From positions 95,710,756 to 95,770,755 of the forward strand of contig CM060731.1 in NCBI GenBank assembly GCA_030704615.1: 60,000 bases of DNA, in the 5' to 3' direction. The notes under the pieces are model-generated. The model was not told the origin of the DNA, ran no database searches, and saw only the letters and a program-made list of their open reading frames with translations. Below, one piece after another: positions 24,051-36,680 of this stretch; the stretch's first letter is position 1; every line of letters starts with the position of its first letter. This stretch comes from Takakia lepidozioides (Eukaryota; Streptophyta; Takakiopsida; Takakiales; Takakiaceae). A program made the position numbers and the translations under genes.

Positions 24051-24302
24051 CTTCAAGCTCGATATCGTTTCGATGAACCTCACCTTAAGACCTTGCCTTT
24101 TTCGTTGTCCACGCAAATGTAGTTCTCATGATGGAGATTTTACCTGCAGGGATTGGATTTGGAAGAGGACGCAGCAATGCAACATATCTGAGTCCGTGCA
24201 TGCGAGCTGGCAGGCCGGGAGTGGTGTCTTAAAAGTGGACCTGTACACAGCCAACAAAGACGACATGACAAGGGCTATTTTGCAATCATCGGCCTTCCAT
24301 AT

Positions 24303-25332
24303 TGTTAGAGGACTGTAGGGGACTTAGACACTTATACGGGATCTGTAGGGTACCCTTAATTTTTGCACAGACTGAGACCAACAGGAGCCTTAGGGGTGAC
24401 AGCAGCGCACTGTAGAGGGGGGTTACACAGCCAACACAGCCCGTCACAGTCGTCACAGCCCACACAGCCGACACAGCCGACACAGCAGTCACAGCCCACA
24501 CAGCCCGTCACAGTCGTCACAGCCCACACAGCCGTCACAGCCCACACAGCCAACACAGCCCGTCATAGTCGTCACAGCCCACACAGCCCGTCACAGTCGT
24601 CACAACCCACACAGCCCACACAGCCCGTCACAGTCGTCACAGCAGACACAGCCACACAGCCAGTCACAGCCCGACACAGCCAAACACAGCCAGTCACCGC
24701 TTGACACAGCTGTCACGATAATAGGGAACGACTGTGGGGAACAACACCTGTGAAGGGAACATGTTAGTTCACAGACGACGGTTAGAGAGGGAAACGGTTA
24801 GAACCGCGGATAGGAGGATAAAGGGAAAAACGGGGAATGAGAAGGGAGAGGAAATCATTATTCGGAGGGGGACTTCTGAGTGAGGCTGGAGCGGAGATCG
24901 GAGGCAAAAGATGGAGAGCACGGTGAAGGAGGAAAGAGGATTAGTAGATGCTTGATATATGCAAAGCGGTAGTGATATTGTAGAGCAGATTAGAGACATA
25001 ATGGCTTCGGCCTGATACCTGATAAATCATAATCTGATACTTACACGATACAATCACACTGTGTAGAGAGATCTGAGTGAAGCTGTGGATTGAATGGATG
25101 AGTGAAGAAAACCGATAGATTGATGAAGTAAACTAATACTTAATTATCAATGGTAAGGTAGCTAAGATGAATGCGGAAAGGGAAACAAATAGGAAACACC
25201 CCCATGATACACTAGCTGTAGGTCATGACTGATTGTTCTACGCGGGCTGAGTACTTAGAGATTTCCAACTCTTCTATCTTGGAGTTTCCGCCTCGGATAG
25301 CGAAGGGATGGGTGAGTAAAAGCCGCGCGACA
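24303..25332 (+). repeat. 5' LTR of copy A
   Basis: It is 1,030 bp, TG...CA. About 24425-24715 is an array of ACACAGCC and GTCACAGCC/GTCACAGTC units. An ATG at 25225 opens ORF1 inside the LTR and reads through its end. Confidence 0.95.
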
Positions 25333-25920
25333 TTTGGCGACCATACTGGGGACCTGGGACATGAACAACCAGATGTGACAGGCATCTGGTGGGATCATGG
25401 TGGTTGGACCATTAAAGAATTTGAAGTGAATCAAATTCCCTGTGGAACGAAGGAAGAAAGATTGTCCAAACGATTCTTTCAAAGGTTCTTGGAATTGCCA
25501 GACGGTTGTAAAGAAAATATTCTTAAACGAGTGCATGATGCTGATCCAGAATGGGGTCTGGAGAAAGGAGTGATAAAGATTTATCAGGTAGCCTGTAGAG
25601 GAAGAGCACGTTGGTTACCAACATTGGTTTATGTGATAGCGTTGCTATCCATTAAACGAGTAGAGTTTGAAGGCTGGGAAGAAAGAAAGGTGAATGTTTA
25701 TACTCATATGCATGAAGAGCTTGTACTGGTAAAGAATTGGATTCCAAAGGATATTTTGTGGATCAAACTCACACCAAGAACAGCTTTTCAGACTTGTTTG
25801 CCATATGGTTATATGGTAACGGAGACTTCAAGTATAGCCAAGGGTGCATTGAAGCTTGAAAGAAACCCAGGCATATACGAGAGATATTACAGAAGAGAGT
25901 TTTGGTTATTGCCACATTAA
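25225..25920 (+). CDS. ORF1 upstream of gag (copy A), unknown function
   Basis: The frame is 231 codons and intact. It begins in the LTR, crosses the primer binding site and ends at TAA, followed by an in-frame TGA and then the gag ATG in the same frame at 25942. The internal part is rich in Trp, Lys and Glu (IWWDHGGWTIKEFEV, CRGRARWLPTLVYVIALLS, RYYRREFWLLPH). I do not recognise a domain. Copy C has an almost identical frame at 44205-44900 with the same stop, so this is the one frame kept whole in both copies. Extra ORFs before gag are known in Ogre/Tat elements. Whether translation really starts in the LTR is inference, because no other in-frame ATG lies near the start of the internal region. 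Confidence 0.65.
   Translation: MTDCSTRAEYLEISNSSILEFPPRIAKGWVSKSRATFGDHTGDLGHEQPDVTGIWWDHGGWTIKEFEVNQIPCGTKEERLSKRFFQRFLELPDGCKENILKRVHDADPEWGLEKGVIKIYQVACRGRARWLPTLVYVIALLSIKRVEFEGWEERKVNVYTHMHEELVLVKNWIPKDILWIKLTPRTAFQTCLPYGYMVTETSSIAKGALKLERNPGIYERYYRREFWLLPH
25335..25352 (+). promoter_or_regulatory. Primer binding site, copy A
   Basis: TGGCGACCATACTGGGG starts two bases after the LTR. TGG pairs with a tRNA CCA end, and TGGCGAC...GGGG resembles the sites described for Tat elements (tRNA-Arg in those). The tRNA was not checked here. Confidence 0.65.
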
Positions 25921-25941
25921 AAGAAATGAAAGACATGGGAC

Positions 25942-27408
25942 ATGAGTGATGAAAGAAAAGCTAGACGACAGAGATATTTATCAAAAAGAGAAAGCTATCT
26001 GAAAGCTAATTATCCATATCTTTGGGAGAGAGGAATAGACATAGGGGAATCATCTGGACCTCTCACACCATCAAGATCAAAAAGTGCATCACCTATACCG
26101 GAAGAACTAGAGTTGGATGCCACTCCTTCTGTTTCTTTGCAAGAAAGATTAAAGGAATTGGTACAGGAAGAAGATCAATCACGAGGTGAAAGATCTGAGG
26201 TACATCCTTGGATAAAAGACTTGACAGAAATCTTTGATAAGAGTTGGCATGGAACACCAAAAGCAGGAACTCCAGTTTCTGAAGCAGAAGATGAAGAAGG
26301 AGAAGAGGATGTGGCAGAGCCAACGGAGAGTTCAGACTCTCCAACACCATTACAGTTGAGTTACATGAGTGAAGAAGAAACCCAAGGGCAGAACTTGGAG
26401 GATGAAAACAGAGAGAAGAAATTAGAAGAGGAAGAATATGAAGAAGTAGACCCAACAGCTGAGGTTGAGACTACAACCAGGACATCCCAACCGTTGGACC
26501 TGGATCAAGTGGAGCACTTGGATCACAGGCCAACGAAGGTGTCGGCTCAGGGGGATCAGGCGGGCTGCCTGGATCTGGCTCTGGGGGACAGGGAGTGTGG
26601 GAAGTAGTGCAACGGAAGCTGGGAATACTGTGAATATCGTGGGACCAGAAGCAAGGAGTGCTCAAGGGCCACCACTTGGTGGAAGATCCACCACAAAAAC
26701 AACAGGTCCAGAAGGACCAGCACCAGTAAGGGTGCCAGCACCTGTCAGTGGGCAGAAGGTAGGGCCACAGATGGCGTTACAACCAACACGGGCAAAACCA
26801 CCCTTTCCAATATATTCAGGAAAAGGGGATCCCGATGTACACATTAGCCAATTTGAGCACATGTGTATAGTGAACAATGAGAATGGCGATGATGCCAAGA
26901 TGAGACTGTTTCCTTGTTCACTTATCAAGAAAGCAAGTAATGGTATGCAAGATTCCCTGATAATCATTTCCTAACCTGGAATGGCTTGAATACAGCATTT
27001 CGAAATAGGTTCAGGACAAGTAAAACTGAGGATGAAGTGTATGGAAGTTTACAACAGCTGAAGCAGAAGAAGCATGAAACTGTTGAAGAGTATATGGAGA
27101 AGATGGAATTGATGATGAAAAAGCTGGCTGCAGTACCAGCGCCCGGTTTACAGAAGACTTGGTTTGTGAGTGGATTAAGACCAGAGTTGCAAAAGAAAGT
27201 GGATATGTTACCCCATAATACAGTGGAGGAGGCATTTGAAACTGCGAACAGAATTGAGCAATTGGGAATGCTCAGGAGAGAGAAAAAAGAAGATGAGGAC
27301 TCTGAGGATGAGTCAGATGAAGAAGAAGAGCAAGAACTAAAAAGAAAGAGTAAGAGAAAGGAGAAGTTGAAGAGGGATAACTATGAAAAAAATTGGAAGA
27401 AATCTTGA
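25942..27408 (+). pseudogene. gag (capsid region), copy A, frameshifted
   Basis: It starts MSDERKARRQRY and has an acidic, Glu-rich N-terminal part. Frame changes fall near 26510 and 26940. The capsid core includes KPPFPIYSGKGDPDVHISQF, MRLFPCSLIKKAS, RFRTSKTEDEVYGSL and FVSGLRPELQKKVDMLP, the usual Ty3 gag pattern (PF03732-like). A missing G near 26940 (AGTAATGG against AGTGAATGG in copy C) breaks the core. It ends with Lys/Glu-rich sequence and a stop just after an A7 run. The zinc-knuckle frame overlaps at -1. Confidence 0.85.
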
Positions 27409-30400
27409 AGAAGTATGCCACAGAGGCTGCAACACATTGGAGGAAAGGTGTATGGTGTGCAAAGTGCCAGAATGAAGGCCATACCACCACAGAATGCCAC
27501 ATGAAGGAGAAACACTGTACTATCTGTAAAATGGATAACCATTCTACTGAGAATTGTTACTACAACAGAAGGACAGCTGCAAGAAAACCTAGGCAAGTAA
27601 GGGTGCATCAGGTGCAGCCCCAGCCAAGAAGAAACAATGATCAGGACCACTATGGTAGGTCTGGTGGTTATAACAATGGCATGGAAGGGAGAGGTAATTC
27701 AAGGGGAATTACCAAGGAAATTCCAGAGGCAACTATCAGGGTAATCCAAGGGGGAATTACCAGCCCGGGAATCAGGATTATAGAAATAATCCAAGAACAG
27801 ACCAAGGGCGAGGACCCAATGGTGAAGAGCTATGTTACTATTGTAATCAGCCAGGACATCGCAAGGCAGCCTGTTCATTCTGGATAAGACATCAGAATGA
27901 GATGAGAGCTCCTGTGAATGAGGGCCCAGTGGTGGCAGCTCACATGGTTAGGCCATGTGTTGTACCAGAAGTAAGTACAATGATAGTAACAAGAAGTAAA
28001 GCCAAACTAATACCTCCAGTAGAAGAGGAAGAAGATGAGACTGGAAGTGGCAATGATATGCCTGAAGAAGAAGAGACTTGGAAAGATGAGAAGGAACTGC
28101 ACAAGGAAGTGGCAGATACTATAAGGGAAATGCAAAAGAGTACTGATATTCCTGTGGCAGATTCCTCTGATTCGGATGAAGAAAAAGAAGGGAGTGAGGA
28201 AGAAAGAAAAAAAAAGATGCAGACATGCAAAGTAATGAAGAGACTTTGGCTGCAGTAATATGTCAGACCAAAGCAGAAATTACCATTGGACAGCTATTAG
28301 CTGTGGCACCTTATTGTAGGCACAGGCTGTATCAGGCAATCAATCGAATTGCCCAAGAGACAGGAAACACAGACCTGAACAGCAAGGTGACCAGTTATAA
28401 TGTGAAGCCGGAAGGGCGAGAACCAGTCATGGACTTTGATGATTCTATGCCAGTAATCCAATTGAAAATTGGAAGCACAGAACTAACTGATGTACTGATA
28501 GATGGTGGTTCTGGAGTAAATATCATGACAGACCAATTAAGGAAGAAGCTTGGTCTAAGTAACATGAAACCAGCCCCATTTACAGTAACAATGGCAGATC
28601 AAAGAAGTGTACAGCCATTGGGATTAATAAGAGGAGTTAAGATACAGATACAGAAAATGATCTTTATGATCACAGTAACTGTATTAAAAATGGATGAAGT
28701 CATGGAGGCTTACTCCTTATTATTGGGACGTCCGTGGCTGAAACAGGCCAGGGTATTCCATGACTGGAATTCTCAGTTACTAACTGTGCATAATGGGATG
28801 CACGAGATACAAACTACCACAAAGAAATCTAGTAGATTACCTGCTACAAGAAGACCTCGAGGAGTCAGAGAGTATGACTGGAGAGGAGGACTGGATGAGG
28901 AGCAGGAAGCTACCCTATTTGCTGCACACCCAGAGTGGGAGCAGGTTGCGGAGATGCGGCTGGAAAGCCTAAGTTGTTTAAGAGGTATCTGCTGTGGTGT
29001 AGTGTCGGCAACACCAATTGAAGAGGAAACCATTTCTATGAAGAAAAGGAGGGAGAGATAGAAATCCTAGAAGAACCAGCCACTGTGAGCTTAAAGGATG
29101 AAGTGGTGACTGGCTGGACAATCACAGCTGATGAGCAGGTGAGAAATGTAAATGTGGGAACTCAGGAGGAACCGAGAATGGTGAAAGTAGGAGCTGATTT
29201 GGAGCCGGAATTCTTCGAAGAAGCTAAAAGCTTGTTCATCAAATACAGAGATGTATTTGCTTGGAGCTATGAGGATCTAAAAGGGATACCACCTGAAGTC
29301 TGTCAGCATAAGATTGAACTGGAACCAGGGTCAGTACCAATCAAGCAGGCGAGGTATAGAATGAATCCCAACTACGCACAGAAGGTTGGAGAAGAGATAA
29401 AGAAGTTGGCTGAGGCTAAGTTTATATACCCAATAGAGTATACAACTTGGTTGTCACCCATTGTTATAGTTCCAAAGAAGAATGGCAAGCTAAGAGTATG
29501 TGTGAACTATAAGAAGCTGAATGCTTGTACGAAGAAAGATCCTTTCCCTTTGCCATTCACAGAAGCAGTATTAGACACTGTGGCAGGCCATGAGATGTAC
29601 TCATTCATGGATGGCTTCAGTGGTTATAATCAAGTGCAAGTGGCAGAAGAAGACCAAGGGAAAACAGCTTTCATCACAGACTGGGGGGCTTATGCATACA
29701 AAGTCATGCCCTTTGGACTTTGTAATGCACCAGCGACCTTTCAGAGAGTGATAAGTGAATCTTTTCATGAGTATCTGGATGATTTCATGCAGGTATTCTT
29801 GGATGATTTCAGTGTGTACAGCTCTAAGAGTGAGCACTTGCATAAATTGGAGTTATGTTGGCCAGATGCAGGATGAGAGGTCTGGGCTTGAATCCAGAGA
29901 AGTGTACTTTCTGTGTGAACTCAGGGGTACTTCTGGGACACATTGTGTGTAAGAAGGGACTTCTTGTGGATCCCAGGAAGACAGAGTCCATTAAAGTCTC
30001 TCCACCACCAGTGAATGTTAAGAGTTTAAGGAGATTCCTTGGGCAAACCAGTTATTACAGAAGATTTGTCAAAAGGTATGCACAAATAGCAGCACCATTG
30101 AGCAAGCTTCTGAAGAAAGATGCAGTGTTTGCCTGGACAGCTGAATGTCAACAGGCATTTGAGGAACTTACACTGTCAGTAACAACTACACTACTGTGCT
30201 GATTAACCCTCACTGGCATGTAGTATTTCATGTTCACTGCGATGCATCAGGAGAAGCGTTGGGTGCGGTGTTAGCCCAGAATGTTACAGGGAATATAGAT
30301 TCACCTGTGTACTATGCTAGCCGGTTGATGAACAGTGCTGAGAGGAACTATAGTACAACGGAAAGAGAAGCATTGGCAATGATTTATGCAGTCAAGAAAT

Positions 30401-31979
30401 TCAGGCATTACCTATTGGGAAGAAAGTTTATGTTTTATGTGGATCACCAGGCTCTGATATATCTGGTGAACAAACCTTTGATAAGTGGAAGGATAGCGAG
30501 GTGGTTAATAATCTTGCATGAGTTTGAGTTCGAGGTTATTTACAAGCCTGGCCGTTTGCATCTTGTGGCAGATCATTTGTCACGACTAACAACAGGAGAG
30601 GCCGCCACAGGAGTGGACGATCAGTTACCTGATGCGAGTTATTTGTTTATTGTAATGGAGGTGCAAGGAAGTGCAGATGAATGGTTAGATTGGCAGTGGC
30701 CAATCAGATACTACCTTGCTCATGGTCAGTGCCCACCTAGTTATGGTAAGGAGCAGAGGAAGAGAATTGCTATCAAAGCTTTACCTTATACTATGGTAGG
30801 AAGCAGAATGTATAAGTTAGGACCTGATGGAGTACTAAAAACGATGCTTGTACCACCATGAAGTAAATAAAGTCTTGGAGGAAGTTCATAAAGGAGTGGC
30901 TGGAGGTCATTTTGGAGAAGAGACTACCAGTAGAAAGATACTACTCGCAGGATACTGGTGGCCTACTTTGTTCAAAGATGTACATGAGTATTGTCAGAAG
31001 TGTGATGAAATGTCAGAGGCTAGGACCTTTGCAGAGATCTGGAAGGATGGCCTTGCATCCTACAATGCCTACGGAACCATTTCAGAAATGGGGACTAGAC
31101 TTTGTTGGACCAATTAATCCACCATCCAAGAATACACGAAACAGGTACATAATTACAGCTACAGCCACTGATTATACTACAAAGTGGGTGGAAGCTAAAG
31201 CTTTGAGGGACAACACAGCCAAGTCCACAGCAAGGTTCCTGTACGAGAACATACTTACACACGATTTGGCTGTCCCTTAGAATTTATCAGTGATCAAGGA
31301 AGTCACTTCATGAATGAGACCATTGAGTTGTTGACTAAAGAGTTTATGATTGTGCATAGAAAGAGTACAACATATTACCCGCAGGGTAATGGGCAGGCAG
31401 AGGCTACCAACAAAATACTATGTACTATCTTGGCTAAGATAGTCAATGCAAACAGAACGGATTGGGATACAAAGCTGCTGACAGCTTTGTGGTCATACAG
31501 GACTTCATATAAAGTCACCACTAAGTATACACCATTCCAATTAGTTTATGGTATGGAAGCCTTACTTCCAGTGGAATTCCTGTTACCTACCATGAGAACG
31601 GAGTGGGGAAAAAGAATGGAATTGCAAGACTCCATCAAGGTCAGGAAACATGAATTATACCATGTGGAAGAAGTACGTGCTGATGCAGCGCTGATAATAT
31701 GACCAGAATTCAGATGAAGCGAAAGGAACAGTTTGATGAAGGCAAGTTAAGACTTTTAAGACGGGGGATTTGGTTCTATGGTTGCAGAAGAAAGGAAAGA
31801 TTCAAGCTTCTAAGCAAAATCACCGTGGAAAGGACCTTATGTCATACAAAAGATGTATGATAACACACACCGCCATGTTACAAACCATTAACAAAGAAAT
31901 GCTGGGAAGAGTCAATGCAAATAAGTTGAAGGTTACAGTGGTATCCATGACAAACCCCTGCAGCATGATTTGCATGTAG
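27393..31979 (+). pseudogene. Zinc knuckles-protease-RT-RNase H-integrase (pol), copy A, broken
   Basis: Three CCHC knuckles are visible across frames: CAKCQNEGHTTTEC, CTICKMDNHSTENC and, after a frame change near 27705, CYYCNQPGHRKAAC. The protease motif is LIDGGSGVNIM at about 28497. RT is at 29085-29876 with VFLDDFSVYS, then breaks near 29866. RNase H begins HVHCDASGEALGAVLA (30196 on). The integrase zinc finger, DFVGPI, and QGNGQAEATNK lie in pieces from 30848 to 31702. At least nine small indels relative to copy C are spread along it. A segment of about 190 bp (28018-28215) encodes an acidic stretch that copy C lacks. Confidence 0.9.
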
Positions 31980-32044
31980 AACCGCAAGAGCAGTCACGGG
32001 CTGCACCAGTGTTACGAACGGAGTATGGAACACTTGTTGCTAGG

Positions 32045-32360
32045 CCCAGCATATCGCCAGGGTGGGCAAACAAACGTGACACAAGCCTATCACAGCCCCC
32101 AAGGCGCAACACAGCACAGCCTATCACAGCCCATCACAGACGACGTGACACAGCCAAGCCACCACACAGCCCATCACGACGTGACACAGCCAACCACAGC
32201 CCATCACGACGTGACACAGCCCACACAAGCCCGTCACGCGCACAGCCCACCACAGCCCAGCAGGCGCAACACAACTAAACAACATACCACAGCGTGTCAC
32301 AGCCTATCACAGCTTACCACAGTGCATCACATCACAGCCTATCACAGGTAACACAGTATG
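32045..32360 (+). repeat. CACAGCC / TCACGACGTGACACAGCC repeat at the integrase tail, copy A
   Basis: Units such as CCATCACGACGTGACACAGC recur with CACAGCCTATCACAG variants. Copy C has the same kind of array at 50865-51030. It overlaps the predicted end of the integrase frame. Confidence 0.8.
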
Positions 32361-32784
32361 ACCAGCCTGTCACAGCTCAACACACAGCCTACTAAAGTTA
32401 CACCATCCATAGAATCAGTGACAAGTGGACACATAATAACTTCAGGAAAATGGATGACGGAAGAGGAAACGGAAATTACTTTAAAAATAGACACGTGGAG
32501 GTCAGGGCGCGACACACAGCACAATGAAGTGCAAGGACAGGTGTCAAAAAGAAAGAAGACAAGAACGGCCGTCAAAAAAGGGATGAAAGGCGGGCCCATT
32601 AATGAATACGGAAAAAGGGAAACGGAACGAACGGCAAGTACAGAAAAGCCGAATTCATGTCACATGTGTGATCCTAGTGGACTATCCAACAGGGAAAGTC
32701 CACTAAAGAAGATAAAAGTTAAAATCCAGTCACAGCAGATACAGCCAATAGAAACCAGAGAATGATCAAGAAAATGGAGGGAAA

Positions 32785-35700
32785 TTGAGCGCAAGAGGCG
32801 GCGTCGTTCTGAGTAACGGGCGTCTCGACAGGACAGCCCATAAATGCTATAACTTGGAAACTATGGAGGAACTAACAGACTATACGCTCGCAATATTACT
32901 TACGCAGTGGCATAGACACGAAACGACAGAGCAGAGCTTTTCTCTTGAGCAATGCTTGCAAGCCCCGCAGGCTTACAAGAGATTACCCATAGCTTTCTTT
33001 CTGCGGCAACCATACGTTTATGCTTTGTGCACTACAGGCATTCCTGCAGTTGTTACAGCCAAAGCAGTTCTGTGAGTCTAAGATGAAGAGAGTGAGAGGA
33101 ATGGAGGAAATCAGGGTGAAGAGCACCACAATTCTGCAGAAACAAACGATGGCTACCCCACAGGCGATAAAGATACTGAGGAGCTGAGATTGGAAGGATT
33201 GCAAAGCCTAGATTGGACACTACACCATAGACAGTACATGTTACAATTTTTGCAGAACTTTGAGCCAAGGACAGGAACAACAACGGTGAAGGAGTTGAAT
33301 TAATGATTACTCCCTATACCTCCAGCAATTGTTTCGATTGCCAGCAGGTCAGGTGCATGTGGGGAACACAGGGCAAGACTGCAAATAGGGACTTATTCCA
33401 AGAAGGGAGTTTCTTTAAAACTCAGGGTTATGCTTGTACCAAAGCTGTGTACCCAGGGTTAAAAGAGATAGGCCAGGTATTGAACGTTCTGTTTGCCCTG
33501 AAACAGAACCAACAATATTTGAGCAGATCCTTCACAGAGAAATACTCAAAGGCCTGAAGGGACAAGAGGTACAATGGGCGGACATAATGTACAACGCACT
33601 AGTAGAGGAGATGAAAAGATTACAAGGTACTACCGCAAAGTCTCCTATCATAGTGTCTGGCCCAATCATTGCTCAAATAATCCTTAATTCTGGCATACTT
33701 AATGCACAAGAAAGGAAGGAAATGGGAGTGTTTGAGCCAGAGCCAGAAACAACTGCAATGGAAGAGCAAGGCTCTTCACACAGTGAGGGTGGACTAGCAG
33801 CACAACCCGAGACTAAGAGGCAGAGAAGGGGAAAGACTGTAGTGGCGGATCCACTGGCTTCACGGATTCCGCATGATAATGTTTCCCAAGCTCATGGCCA
33901 GGAAGGGGCACAGCAGCACAACAAATGCTATTACTGGAAGCAGACCTTCAGAGAGGGAGCAGGAAGTTACTTCTGCATCACAGCCAACACAGCCACTTGA
34001 ACGACTTGTCACAAGGTCACAAGTTATCCATGCAGCTCAACCCGAAATAATTGATTTGGAAAGTGAAGGTAGATATTCCAACTACAGAACAGATAGTGGC
34101 AGAAATAGAGAAAGGGGACCTTCTCTATGAATATTCTGGTCTGGTCAAGGAGACAGAAATCCCAGAGGTGCAACAGTTGCCCAAGGGAAATCCTGAGGTG
34201 CATATATGCACACACCCTGTGTCGGAGGTACCACAGGCGGAGGTCATGACACTGTAGCACCAGTCATAGATGAAGTAGTTCAGGAAGAAAATCCGGTGGG
34301 ACAATGGCCTGAATGGTTAGTGAGACATCATACTGTTGAAGATCAGGAGGAGGACAGCAGCACCCTCACCATGATGACCCTCAACAGGCAATGCTGATGA
34401 GTTCCATAGGCAGGACACTTAATTTGTTGGGGACTTATGTCAAATCCCATGTTCCAATTACCCAATTGACAGCCTTGAAAGAGGAACTCAGGAAGGAGTT
34501 TGAGGCTCGACTTGCCACTGAGTGTGCAAACAAGGTCGATGAAGAGGTCACTCTCAAGATGAGCAGGACTTGGGCAATACAGAAATGGCTTTGCAGTTGG
34601 CCAAGCAACAATTGATTGAGGCAGGCCTCGCGCAAGACCAGTTGCACGAAGCACATAAGCAACAGCTATATACCAAATGCAGGTGCAGCATGAAAGCAAG
34701 TTGCAAGAACTGAATGCACTACATACGGAGTTGCAGACAGTGCATAACAGGATGGCGATACAATGTGCTACATTTACAACTATGCTTGACCAATCAACAA
34801 AAAATAAACAGTCAAGCGGAAAATGTACGAAGGCAGAAGAAGAGAATGTTGAGCAAATGAAGCTCATTGTCGATATGAAGAATACAATCTGTCGCAATGA
34901 AGATACTTTCAAGCAATACAGGCAGAGGGAAGCTGATCAAGAGAAAACACATCGTGGAGTTGCAACCAACCATCGTGGCCAATAGAAATGAAATCGCGGT
35001 CAGTAACAAGGCTTCGAAGGAAGCCAATAATCTACTTGCTGCCTATGCGCAATTGGTTGAGCCACAGGCAAGCGCATGGAGGCTTTACAACAGCAGTTGG
35101 AATTGTACAAGCTAAGAGAGGAGCAAACTCTCAGGGGAACCCACAAGCAGCTTGGTGGATAACAGCCTTATGCAGGTCTGGTTAGCACAAGGGCCAGTAG
35201 AGGGCAAAGCCCACGGAAGCTCACCCAAAGCGAGATGAATGAGCTCAGACTGCAGGTGCAGAACATTGCCACAAACTACTATAGACAATGTCTATAGTAG
35301 GATAGCAGAGTTACAAGAGGATTGTAGACGGACTCCAGACTCAAGTGGAAGACCTCACTTCAAACATCGACCAAAGAGTCTATATCCCTCAGGAACAGCT
35401 AATGGCTTCTTATTTGCAAGCCAGAACTCTGGCTTTTCAGTCTTCACAGGAGGTGCAGGAGATGCCAATGATACAGGAGCCAGTACCACCACCACCAACA
35501 AACAGGTCAGTGTACCAGTAGCTGACCTGTGGTTACTACACCCACAACCAAAACCCGCCACCCACCAGCAGCCGAGGTATGGGGCAATGCCGTTTTAACC
35601 CACCTAAAACTCCAGCTGCAAGGGAGTACAGCCGGGCTATGCTTATGCCCTTCAACCAAATTCCCATCATGTTGATTTGGCTGGAAAGAATTTAGTCCTC

Positions 35701-36641
35701 GCGCAGTCATTCGCACATTACTACCAAATCATGCGTATTTGGCTGCCAGTGGCAACTAGGACTAAAGTTCTTCCAAACAATCGACATATTGAAGATCATC
35801 ACTTTGCACAATACTGGCACGAGGCAGGTACCATGTTGAGGGAATTGGTTGCTTTCCAGGTTGTACATGGACTCATTATACCAAGACCAAGGAGATAGCA
35901 AGTATTGTCATGGGTGCGGGCTATACTACGCTGCTTGTTTTCTGGTACGTTACCACATTGAGCAACAAAAGATGCAAACACGCTTTCAAAGTTACTCCAG
36001 TGGAGATCATTGGGTATTACCTTCGGTGCCACCTCATATGTACCTATATGACCCAAAAGTTATGATGCAGAAGGATTCTCAAATTCGTTCATGGTTTCAG
36101 CAGCCTTGCAACCAATTGTCAACACAGAAATTCGGACTTGATGACATTTTCTATAAGGGACATGTGGCATGGAAGTACTTGCACACGCGCACCAGTATTG
36201 GTACCCACCTCCCCTCATCTGGAAGACAAGGGAGCTCAGTGCCTACACCATTTTGCTGTGTTCAGCGTTTACACAAGTTGTAAAATACAAACTTCCCGAC
36301 ATGGTAGGACAGCATTGTATGCCCCAGATGATTCCACAAAAAGTTCGAAAATTAAACACCTGAGAGGCGAGGAGGATTCTGATACAACTGTTTCTTCACA
36401 GAATTCTTTTGACTTGGAGAAGACTATGCATTCAGATGGAAGAGAAGAAACAAAGGGGATCTCCTATGCCGGAAAGATTACCTCGATATCAGCCTCCAGA
36501 AGGGCCTCACTTATCCAGGTAGTGATCAACCATCTCCATCAACCAGAGACAGACCTCGGCTCGTACACACACAGCCCACCACGAAACTCTCAACGTCAAC
36601 AAGGTGCTCACTCACAAAGTTTTGCTACTCGGAAACAGTAA
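32785..36641 (+). pseudogene. Long extra ORF between integrase and 3' LTR, copy A
   Basis: About 3.8 kb in sense orientation, now split into more than ten pieces by small indels. The N-terminal part (ELTDYTLAILLTQW, FLQNFEPRTGTTTVKG, ITPQYLQQLFRLP, GPIIAQIILNSG) matches copy E. The middle (34400-35100) is Gln/Glu/Lys-rich with heptad-like spacing, suggesting coiled coil. The C-terminal part (PPHMYLYDPKVMMQKDSQ, GEEDSDTTVSSQNSFD) matches copy D on the other strand. Three independent copies therefore share one large protein of unknown function, roughly 1,200-1,300 codons when whole. Extra downstream ORFs are known in some plant Tat/Athila elements (env-like or other), but no transmembrane segment was clearly seen. 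Confidence 0.7.
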
Positions 36642-36662
36642 ACCGTGAGGACACGGCTTTTT

Positions 36663-36676
36663 GAGGGGGGAAGGGG
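36663..36676 (+). promoter_or_regulatory. Polypurine tract, copy A
   Basis: GAGGGGGGAAGGGG lies four bases before the 3' LTR. It primes plus-strand cDNA synthesis. The same tract precedes the 3' LTR of copy C, and a variant precedes that of copy D. Confidence 0.85.
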
Positions 36677-36680
36677 TAAT

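Larger units (their letters stand above)
21173..24302 (+). pseudogene. MULE-type transposase gene, 5' and central exons, decayed
   Basis: Exon 1 is about 21173-21971, starting MDPFVLLNCPPGTDD. Exon 2 is 22082-23348 and a later exon is about 24150-24302. The last is interrupted by retrotransposon A and resumes at 37775. Exon 2 first shows a WRKY/GCM1-like zinc cluster (CSHCNHPPTCMHTC, then GIHSHP), as in many MULE transposases. An RNase H-like DDE core follows: FDNVKRIHGW with a candidate Asp, GFMADNANANWAIVREVYGG with the second Asp, and TCGFHWGQSL as the CxxH motif. Exon 1 needs a one-base shift near 21860-21930 to join exon 2. An in-frame TGA lies at 23235-23237 before a good donor (AAT|GTAAGC, 23348). 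The expected SWIM finger is not present before the gap. MULE transposase descent is likely. An ancestral domesticated FAR1-like role is less likely. Confidence 0.72.

Noticed and set aside
24363-24704. His/Ser/Gln-rich ORFs in the LTR arrays (also near 43362 and 51185) and Val/Trp/Cys-rich ORFs on the other strand
   Set aside because: They are translations of the CACAGCC repeat, not conserved as proteins.
32785-36641. Retroviral env-like gene
   Set aside because: Position fits, but no signal peptide, hydrophobic fusion segment or transmembrane anchor was visible in the readable pieces.
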